NCBI GenBank assembly: GCA_039715055.1
Contig: JBDLID010000022.1
Span: 1-30,485, forward strand
Source: JBDLID01 sp039715055
GTDB taxonomy: Bacteria; Desulfobacterota; Desulfobulbia; Desulfobulbales; Desulfocapsaceae
Direction: 5' to 3'
DNA: 30,485 bases
The notes under the pieces were generated by a model, which worked only from the letters and a program-made list of their open reading frames with translations, searched no databases and was not told the origin of the DNA. Below are positions 1 through 5,900 of this stretch, piece by piece. The first letter of the stretch is position 1. The number at the start of each line of letters is the position of its first letter. The position numbers were made by a program, and so were the translations under genes.

Positions 1-2
1 AG

Positions 3-491
3 ATAACGGTTGCCCAAATCGAGGCCATGAAGCCGGACCGGCTTCTTATTTCTCCTGGTCCGCGCACGCCTGCCCTTGCAGGGATATCCATGGAGGCTAT
101 TCGTCATTTTGCAGGCAGGATCCCAATCCTTGGCGTCTGTCTTGGCCACCAATCCATTGGCGAGGCCTTTGGCGGTCGGATTGTCAATGCCGGGCGAATC
201 ATGCACGGCAAGACATCTCCCATTGAACATGACGGTTGTGGCGTTTTCACGGACCTTGACAACCCCTTTGAGGGTATGCGCTACCACTCATTGATTGTAG
301 ATGAGGAGAGTCTGCCGGACTGTTTCACCATAACAGCCCGCACCGACCAGGGAGAGCTGATGGGACTGCGCCACAAGACATACCCTATTGAAGGGGTCCA
401 GTTTCATCCTGAGTCTATCATGACCCGGGCCGGAATTACCCTGTTGAAAAATTTTATGCGCAAAGATTATCAGCTCCTTTTAAGACGATGA
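3..491 (+). CDS. trpG: Anthranilate synthase component II (glutamine amidotransferase), 5' partial
   Basis: Glutaminase subunit that supplies ammonia to TrpE for making anthranilate from chorismate, the first step of tryptophan synthesis. The frame is open from the window edge through position 3; residues before the first ATG (position 27) read like the family (ITVAQIEA...), so the gene starts outside the window and the ATG is internal. Visible motifs are ISPGPRTP, the nucleophile region GVCLGHQ with the catalytic Cys, and the His/Glu of the catalytic triad in GVQFHPES near the C-terminus. It heads a trpG-D-C-F run, and trpE is expected just upstream. The stop at 489-491 is followed by an unusual 108-nt gap before trpD. 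Identity is secure. A dual role with folate synthesis (pabA) is possible in principle, but the operon argues for trp. Confidence 0.95.
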   Translation: MTVAQIEAMKPDRLLISPGPRTPALAGISMEAIRHFAGRIPILGVCLGHQSIGEAFGGRIVNAGRIMHGKTSPIEHDGCGVFTDLDNPFEGMRYHSLIVDEESLPDCFTITARTDQGELMGLRHKTYPIEGVQFHPESIMTRAGITLLKNFMRKDYQLLLRR

Positions 492-514
492 AAAAAGTGT
501 GCCTTGAAAATATC

Positions 515-575
515 GTAACTATTCTTGGTAAAGCTTGGTGCGTTCCCAGGCAGGAAATTGTAGCTGAATAGTTAC
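515..575. repeat. Small inverted repeat inserted between trpG and trpD
   Basis: Two perfect 10-bp arms, GTAACTATTC at 515-524 and GAATAGTTAC at 566-575, enclose 41 nt. The enclosed part contains GCTTGGTGCGTTCCCA (about 532-547), which resembles from memory one half of a dispersed repeat found in many proteobacteria, in which GCTTGGTGCGTTCCCAAGC is followed by its inverted copy. Here only one half is recognisable. The arms look like the termini of a small non-autonomous element or a decayed repeat. It sits in what should be a compact operon gap and encodes nothing. A structured mRNA spacer affecting trpG/trpD expression is an alternative. Confidence 0.5.
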
Positions 576-599
576 AAAAACAACAACCTAACTTAAGAA

Positions 600-1664
600 G
601 TGGCAGATATGGATATCAGGCAGGCAATCGGGGCAGTTATTGAGAAAGGGGACCTCACTGAATCAGAGATGATTGAGGTCATGAACCAGATCATGGCAGG
701 TGATGCTACCGACGCCCAGATCGGTTCGTTTATCACCGCACTGAGGATGAAAGGTGAAACCGTCGCCGAAATAACCGGCGCGGTCAGGGTGATGCGTGAC
801 AAGGCCACACCCATTGAAACCGGGGTCGATGTTGAGCAGGGCGGCATCATTGTTGATACCTGCGGGACCGGTGGTGACGGATCAGGCACATTTAATGTTT
901 CAACCTGTTCCGCATTTGTTGTTGCAGGCGCAGGGCTGGTTGTGGCCAAACACGGAAACCGTTCCATTTCGTCCTCCTGCGGTTCTGCAGATGTGCTCGA
1001 AGCAGCCGGCGTTTCTCTGGCGCTTGATGCCGATCAGGTCAGCAGCTGTATCCGTGAAATCGGTATCGGGTTTCTCTTTGCTCCGGCACTGCATGGTGCC
1101 ATGAAATATGCCATCGGGCCGCGTCGTGAGATTGGCGTCAGGACCATTTTTAACGTCCTCGGCCCGTTGACAAATCCGGCAGGTGCCAACGTTCAGGTTC
1201 TCGGTGTTTTCAGTGACACACTGACCGAACCCCTTGCCAGGGTTCTTGGCAACCTCGGCAGCAGGAGAGCGCTTGTTGTTCATGGCGAGGGCAATCTCGA
1301 TGAGTTGACGGTTACTGGAGCTTCCAGAGTCAGTGAACTCAACAATGGTACAGTCACCAATTACACGGTCACCCCTGAAGAGGTCGGCCTCAAGAGGAGC
1401 AGCCTGGCTGAGCTCAAGGGCGGTTCAACAGTTGAGCAGTCAGCTGAAATGCTTCGCAGCGTGCTGGCGGGTGAAAAAGGGGCCAAACGTGACATGGTGC
1501 TTCTCAACAGCGGCGCTGCTCTCTATGCTGCCGGTCAGGTTGACTCCCTTCAGCAGGGTGTTGAAAGAGCGGGGGAGGTTATCGACAAGGGAGACGCCCT
1601 TGAAAAATTTGACCAGCTTGTGAAGTTCACAAAAAACATTCAGCGGGCTGAAAAGAACACTTAA
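600..1664 (+). CDS. trpD: Anthranilate phosphoribosyltransferase
   Basis: Transfers phosphoribose from PRPP to anthranilate, the second step of tryptophan synthesis, in the cytoplasm. The 354-residue length fits the family. The PRPP-binding glycine loop GTGGDG is at about residues 89-94, followed by a TFNVST stretch, and KHGNRS with the following SSSCGSADVLE block is at about 117-132. The start is ambiguous: GTG at 600 gives the longest frame, while ATG at 609 has AAGAAG (595-600) as a better-spaced ribosome-binding site and would remove three residues. It follows trpG after the inverted-repeat gap and precedes trpC by 27 nt. A thymidine-phosphorylase-like paralogue is unlikely given the trp neighbours. 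Confidence 0.96.
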   Translation: MADMDIRQAIGAVIEKGDLTESEMIEVMNQIMAGDATDAQIGSFITALRMKGETVAEITGAVRVMRDKATPIETGVDVEQGGIIVDTCGTGGDGSGTFNVSTCSAFVVAGAGLVVAKHGNRSISSSCGSADVLEAAGVSLALDADQVSSCIREIGIGFLFAPALHGAMKYAIGPRREIGVRTIFNVLGPLTNPAGANVQVLGVFSDTLTEPLARVLGNLGSRRALVVHGEGNLDELTVTGASRVSELNNGTVTNYTVTPEEVGLKRSSLAELKGGSTVEQSAEMLRSVLAGEKGAKRDMVLLNSGAALYAAGQVDSLQQGVERAGEVIDKGDALEKFDQLVKFTKNIQRAEKNT

Positions 1665-1691
1665 AAATCTGTCTCCAGCAAGTAGAAAACC

Positions 1692-2480
1692 ATGATTCTA
1701 GACACCATTGTTGCCCGAAAAAAAGAAGAAGTTTCCGAGCTTAAAAAATATGGTGTCCAGCTGCCGTCTCTATTTACTGAAAAAAGAATCGACCCGCCGC
1801 GGGGATTTCGTAAGGCCCTTATTGACTACAGCGGGGTTGCCATTATCGCCGAGGTCAAAAAAGCATCGCCCTCCAAAGGCGTGATTCAGCCTGATTTTGA
1901 CCCTGTCAGGATCGGCAGCGGCTATGAAAAAAATGGTGCCCAGGCCATCTCTGTACTGACCGATGTTGATTTTTTTCAGGGCAGCCTGCTCTACCTCATG
2001 CAGGTTCGCGACACCGTCGATTTACCTGTTCTGAGAAAAGATTTCATCATCGATGAGCTTCAGATCGAGGAGACCCGCCAGTGCGGCGCAGACGCCATGC
2101 TTCTCATGGCGTCCATCCTTGATCGTTACCAGCTTAGAGACTTTCGGGAAAAGGCCGCAGCATTTGATATCGACTGCCTTGTCGAAGTTCATGATGAAGA
2201 AGAACTTGAGACAGTACTTGAAACCGGAGCTGAGCTCATCGGTGTGAACAATCGCAACCTCAAAGATTTTTCCATGGATATCGAAACCACGTTCCGGCTG
2301 AAAAAAATGATCCCTGAACATATCCCGGTAGTTGGAGAGTCAGGTCTCAAGACGAGAGACGATATTTTGCGTCTCGATAAAGCCGGGGTGGCTGCCGCTC
2401 TCATCGGTGAGACCCTGATGCGGGGTGAGAAGGGCGGCAACACTCTTCAGGGGCTCAGGCAAACCAGTACATCCGTTTAA
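1692..2480 (+). CDS. trpC: Indole-3-glycerol phosphate synthase
   Basis: Ring-closing decarboxylation of carboxyphenylaminodeoxyribulose phosphate to indole-3-glycerol phosphate. The 262 residues match the monofunctional bacterial enzyme, a TIM barrel. Conserved parts visible are IIAEVKKASPSKG, with Glu54, Lys56 and the SPS phosphate region; Lys116 in VLRKDFI; the IGVNNRNL block; and the phosphate-binding ESGL and ALIGE segments near the end. It is not fused to trpF, which is a separate gene 12 nt downstream. The ribosome-binding site is weak (AAGTAGAAAA before the ATG), so expression may depend on the operon. Confidence 0.96.
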   Translation: MILDTIVARKKEEVSELKKYGVQLPSLFTEKRIDPPRGFRKALIDYSGVAIIAEVKKASPSKGVIQPDFDPVRIGSGYEKNGAQAISVLTDVDFFQGSLLYLMQVRDTVDLPVLRKDFIIDELQIEETRQCGADAMLLMASILDRYQLRDFREKAAAFDIDCLVEVHDEEELETVLETGAELIGVNNRNLKDFSMDIETTFRLKKMIPEHIPVVGESGLKTRDDILRLDKAGVAAALIGETLMRGEKGGNTLQGLRQTSTSV

Positions 2481-2492
2481 CAGGGAGGGGTT

Positions 2493-3146
2493 ATGGCCAC
2501 CAGAACACGGGTTAAATTATGCGGAATCACCTCCACAAGGGATGCCCTCGAAGGGGTTCGGGTCGGTGTTGACGCGCTGGGTTTTATCTTTGTTGAAAAA
2601 AGCCCGCGCTGTATTTCACCCGATAAGGCCAGGGAAATCATCTCGCTGCTGCCTCCCTTTGTTGATTGTGTCGGTGTTTTTGTTGACCGCAACCTTAAGG
2701 AAGTAGAGGAAATAGTTGAGTATTGCGGTCTTTCCTATGCGCAGCTGCACGGCAGTGAAGAGCCGAAATTCTGCGAACGGCTGGCCCGGTTTTCAGCTCC
2801 ATGCCAGGTGGTCAAGGCCTTCCGGGTGGGTCCCCATTCAACCGCTGATGATTTCACCCCCTACAACGATGTGGCCAAGGGGTTCCTGCTCGACACATAT
2901 AGCAGTGGAATTGCCGGCGGAACCGGCAAAACTTTTGACTGGCAGCTCGTTAAGAAGCTCGGACTGCAGCGCCCATTGATCCTCGCAGGCGGACTTGACG
3001 AGTCCAACGTCGCCGAGGCTATCGAAACCCTGCATCCTTTTGGCGTTGATATTAACTCCGGTGTTGAGAGTGGTCCGGGAAAAAAAGATCATGGAAAGCT
3101 GAACCGACTGATGGAGAAGGTACGCAGCGCTGACGGCTGCAACTAA
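2493..3146 (+). CDS. trpF: Phosphoribosylanthranilate isomerase
   Basis: Amadori rearrangement of phosphoribosylanthranilate to the substrate of TrpC. At 217 residues it is a single TIM barrel of normal size. The active-site general base is probably Cys10 in VKLCGIT and the acid Asp134 in FLLDTYSSG, which is followed by the GGTGKTFDW phosphate region; LAGGLDESNV and the DINSGVE segment close the barrel. A clear GGGAGGGG ribosome-binding site precedes the ATG. It is the last rightward trp gene here. The next gene is convergent, so trpB and trpA must be elsewhere. No hairpin-plus-T terminator is visible in the 39-nt gap that follows. Confidence 0.96.
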   Translation: MATRTRVKLCGITSTRDALEGVRVGVDALGFIFVEKSPRCISPDKAREIISLLPPFVDCVGVFVDRNLKEVEEIVEYCGLSYAQLHGSEEPKFCERLARFSAPCQVVKAFRVGPHSTADDFTPYNDVAKGFLLDTYSSGIAGGTGKTFDWQLVKKLGLQRPLILAGGLDESNVAEAIETLHPFGVDINSGVESGPGKKDHGKLNRLMEKVRSADGCN

Positions 3147-3185
3147 CACAGTCGATCCAACAGGGGCGGGATACTCTGATTCCTG

Positions 3186-3941
3186 TCAGCGGGCGATGAG
3201 AAAGGCTCCCTGGTAACCTTTTTTCCATAGCGACTTTTCGGCACTGCGAGCCTGACGGAGACCATTGCCGACAAAAATCTGAACCCTGTAAAAGATCTGT
3301 TTGCCTTTGAAAAAACGCTGGATTACCGCCTTGTGACCGGCTTGTTCAAATTTTCTCTTCAGGTTGTAGGCATTTGACTGCACCGTGAACGACCCTATCT
3401 GGACAAAATACTTCCCCTTTTTAAGGTCTTTGGCCTTGAGATAACTCTTTCCTCCGGGTTTTGCATGGTATTCGCCAAGGGCGATGACCTCAACCTTGGC
3501 AGTGCCACTGCGGATGATATCCAGCTTTTTTGCCGCAAGGTTACTCAGGTCGATAATCCGCTTTTTTGCGAAAGGACCACGATCATTGATGCGAACCGTG
3601 ACCTCGCGACCGTTGGCAAGATTTTTCACAAGAACCACCGTGCCCATGGGCAGCAGCTTATGGGCTGCCGTGAGCTTGTGCATGTTGTAGGTCTCACCAT
3701 TGGAGGTCTTCCTGCCGTGGAACTTGGGACCATACCATGAGGCCACACCCCTTTCACTGTACCCGTCAGCTGAGGGGATGGGGTAATATTTGCGGCCGCT
3801 GATAACATAAGGCCGTTGGGTCGGGGCCAGTTCTCTTGAGGAGTAATTTCTGGAAAAAACTGAGGAGGCCGTCAGCACCGAACTACCAACAGCAATGACC
3901 AGTGCCCAGGAAACGGCTGTTCTTTTTAAAATCATCCTCAT
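3186..3941 (-). CDS. rlpA: RlpA-like septal ring protein (DPBB + SPOR domains)
   Basis: Exported cell-wall protein of the RlpA family. Some members are lytic transglycosylases that cut glycan strands lacking stem peptides at the septum. Residues 1-30 form a signal peptide or membrane anchor; there is no lipobox cysteine, unlike the lipoprotein RlpA of enterobacteria. The double-psi beta-barrel spans about 64-155 and contains SWYGPKFHGRKTSNGE (Glu83), TAAHK (His94) and RINDRGPF (Asp120), which fall where the catalytic set of active RlpA enzymes is found. A SPOR domain (about 176-250, YFVQIGSF...) should bind denuded peptidoglycan at division sites. It starts 3 nt after the cytochrome stop (TGATCTATG), so the two are probably co-transcribed. 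Enzymatic activity is inferred from the retained residues. Confidence 0.9.
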   Translation of the reverse strand: MRMILKRTAVSWALVIAVGSSVLTASSVFSRNYSSRELAPTQRPYVISGRKYYPIPSADGYSERGVASWYGPKFHGRKTSNGETYNMHKLTAAHKLLPMGTVVLVKNLANGREVTVRINDRGPFAKKRIIDLSNLAAKKLDIIRSGTAKVEVIALGEYHAKPGGKSYLKAKDLKKGKYFVQIGSFTVQSNAYNLKRKFEQAGHKAVIQRFFKGKQIFYRVQIFVGNGLRQARSAEKSLWKKGYQGAFLIAR

Positions 3942-3944
3942 AGA

Positions 3945-5429
3945 TCAGTTGTTTAGCTGTTTTTCAAGGGCAAGAAAACGCTGAATCCGGTTACGGTAGT
4001 AAAGACCGGCAGGGCCTGTAGTGTGTGGGACGTAGGGGCGATAAGCCCGGGAACGATCCTTCGGGCTCACTGAGTCGAACCTGACATTCTCCTCCTCATC
4101 GGTCCAGCTCAGGTGGAGGTCAAGAATGGGTCTTGTCACCATAATTGTACCCTCTGCGTTGCGGCCCAGAGGAATTTTTTCCCAGCGCCGCTGACTGAAA
4201 CTTCTATACCAGACACCCCTGGTCAGCTCTCCGCTTATCTGATCCTTGAGGCTTGGCTCGAATTCATCCTTATCAAAATCGAGGTTGTTGAGAAGCAGCT
4301 TTTCAACATCAAAGTGTCCCTGGGTGGTCAGCCTTTCAAAATCATCATACTCGTCGAAATCGCGTCTTAAAAAATGTAGTCCCTGGTCATTGAACGACCA
4401 CTGGGCATGGCACACCTGGCAGTCGACTCTGGTGCTGAATTCATCGTGAGCAGGATCTTTCATCAGGGGAATACGCAACTCTTTTTTCTCACGTCGGGTG
4501 GTCAGAGTATAGTCACTTCCGCTTCGGGTGATCGATGCAGGCAAATGTGATTTCAATTGTTGTGGCTGGTGACAATCACTGCATGACAACGAAGAAGGGA
4601 CTGAACTGGTTCCCATCAAGTCCCGACCACTGTGGCAGTCTACACATTCCATACCTGCTTTTTGGTGGATATCGGGAACAAGTTGGTGAAATTCGACACC
4701 AAAGGGGCGGAAAAAATCCTGACGGGTGGTGTAGGGGGTGCGATACTCCTCATTGAGATCGTGCTCGAAGCGGCCATAGTAGTCAAAGCCAACCCGGTTG
4801 CCGTAATGGCACTGGAGGCATTGCTTGTCAGTTGGCAGTGCAAGAAAATGATGGGTCACAAGCTTGCCAACCTCAAAATCAAGATGGCAGGCAGCACAAC
4901 CGCTGCCATGGCGAACGCCAGGGTAGCGGTCCCCCTTGGAATGAAGGTGACAGCGAAGACAGCTTCTGCGCAGGAGATCATCAGCCAGATCTCCTGCTGT
5001 CATTGGGATCTCTGATTCGGGAATGTTATCCTTGCTGGCGAGGCGTGATTTTGTGCCAAAAAGATTGCGGGTGAGATTGGTGCAGTCAGCAAGGGTGAAA
5101 TGACTGGATGCCGTGACACCTTTGACTTCATTGTGGTGACATTCACCACAACGTTTGACCATGGATTTCGGGTGCGAAGGCTCGCTGTTAAGGTCAAGGT
5201 GGGCTTCCTCTTGGACTGCGCTCTTATCGCTGCCGTCATGGCAGTCGGTGCAACTCATTTGGTGATGCTTGTCAAGGACCATGGGATGACAGGGCTTGCA
5301 GCCGGGCTGCCTGGGCTCATCCTGTTTTTTGACAACAGGCGGCGTGACCTCTTTTTGTTTTTCGGCTTTCTCGGGCGAACAGCCGAAAATGAGAGTGCAA
5401 AGTATGGGTGCAATGAGGAAAAACTTCAT
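3945..5429 (-). CDS. Nine-haem c-type cytochrome lipoprotein
   Basis: A 494-residue exported multihaem cytochrome of unassigned family. The N-terminus is a hydrophobic signal ending in IFG-Cys17, a plausible lipobox, so the mature protein is likely lipid-anchored and periplasm- or surface-facing. Nine CXXCH haem sites begin at residues 44, 60, 94, 157, 178, 204, 262, 283 and 337. The C-terminal ~150 residues carry no haem site and are rich in aromatic and charged residues. A lone non-haem cysteine (Cys116, in LADCTNLTRN) lies in the wide gap between haems 3 and 4. No good ribosome-binding site is visible before the ATG. It is followed by rlpA. Electron transfer is secure from the motifs. The partner or substrate (metal, sulfur or nitrogen oxides, or another cytochrome) cannot be told from sequence. 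Confidence 0.9.
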   Translation of the reverse strand: MKFFLIAPILCTLIFGCSPEKAEKQKEVTPPVVKKQDEPRQPGCKPCHPMVLDKHHQMSCTDCHDGSDKSAVQEEAHLDLNSEPSHPKSMVKRCGECHHNEVKGVTASSHFTLADCTNLTRNLFGTKSRLASKDNIPESEIPMTAGDLADDLLRRSCLRCHLHSKGDRYPGVRHGSGCAACHLDFEVGKLVTHHFLALPTDKQCLQCHYGNRVGFDYYGRFEHDLNEEYRTPYTTRQDFFRPFGVEFHQLVPDIHQKAGMECVDCHSGRDLMGTSSVPSSLSCSDCHQPQQLKSHLPASITRSGSDYTLTTRREKKELRIPLMKDPAHDEFSTRVDCQVCHAQWSFNDQGLHFLRRDFDEYDDFERLTTQGHFDVEKLLLNNLDFDKDEFEPSLKDQISGELTRGVWYRSFSQRRWEKIPLGRNAEGTIMVTRPILDLHLSWTDEEENVRFDSVSPKDRSRAYRPYVPHTTGPAGLYYRNRIQRFLALEKQLNN

Positions 5430-5507
5430 ACCAAAAAAAGTGAAACTTACTGGTCCGTGACGCTATTTTGTGTTATTGTGACAAATGGTTGGCCAAATGA
5501 TCGTTGC

Positions 5508-5536
5508 TTGACACTCTACCATAAAGTTAGTATTTT
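5508..5536 (+). promoter_or_regulatory. Sigma70-type promoter candidate for tRNA-Thr
   Basis: TTGACA (5508-5513, perfect -35), a 17-bp spacer, then TATTTT (5531-5536, 4 of 6 for -10). It points at the tRNA gene that begins 94 nt beyond the -10. The 200-bp gap between the leftward cytochrome start (5429) and the tRNA (5630) holds nothing else recognisable except the 8-bp palindrome TTGGCCAA around 5490. No equally good leftward promoter for the cytochrome was found. Confidence 0.45.
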
Positions 5537-5629
5537 TGGAGGTGTTTGTCGCTCTATTTGTTTATAACTATTATTCTTTATGAAAATTGGACAACAGCAC
5601 CAGACACTGACCTGATTTCATGAAAAAAA

Positions 5630-5705
5630 GCCACTTTAGCTCAGTTGGTAGAGCGGCGCTCTCGTAAAGCGTAGGTCAGGAGTTCGAATCTCCTAAGTGG
5701 CTCCA
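5630..5705 (+). tRNA. tRNA-Thr (anticodon CGU), with encoded CCA
   Basis: A full cloverleaf can be folded by eye. The acceptor stem is GCCACTT/AAGTGGC, and the D arm is GCTC-AGTTGGTA-GAGC. The anticodon stem is GCGCT/AGCGT (one G-U pair) around loop CTCGTAA, giving anticodon CGT, which reads ACG threonine codons. The T arm is AGGAG-TTCGAAT-CTCCT. U is the discriminator base and the CCA end is genomically encoded (5703-5705). The T-loop TTCGAAT and the D-loop G-G are standard. It stands alone rather than in a tRNA cluster. No integrated element is attached to its 3' end. Confidence 0.97.
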
Positions 5706-5742
5706 TGACGAGAGAGAGTTGAGCAGGCTCGAAATTCAACAT

Positions 5743-5766
5743 GAGCAGTGCAGCAGCTCTTTTTTT
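5743..5766 (+). terminator. Weak intrinsic terminator after tRNA-Thr
   Basis: GAGC (5743-5746) pairs with GCTC (5756-5759) around a 9-nt loop and runs straight into seven Ts (5760-5766). The stem is only 4 bp, so it is a marginal terminator, but its position 38 nt after the tRNA CCA end is right for separating the tRNA from the OmpA-like gene. Confidence 0.4.
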
Positions 5767-5805
5767 GTTGATACATGCGATAAACCGGTCACACCATACG
5801 TATAT

Positions 5806-5856
5806 TGTCAAATGACAGACACCATCTTTGTACATTCAATTTTACTTTTATATACA
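5806..5856 (+). promoter_or_regulatory. Possible promoter region of the OmpA-like gene
   Basis: A weak promoter match, TTGTAC (5828-5833), 17 bp, TATACA (5851-5856), lies 44 bp before the start codon. Just upstream is a palindrome TGTCA-AA-TGACA (5806-5817) that could be an operator or chance. Both are only suggestions. A clear AGGAG ribosome-binding site at 5888-5892 sets the start of the following gene at 5901. Confidence 0.25.
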
Positions 5857-5900
5857 GGGTAGCCTTTACCAGGATTCGTTAACCAGTAGGAGAGATCATC

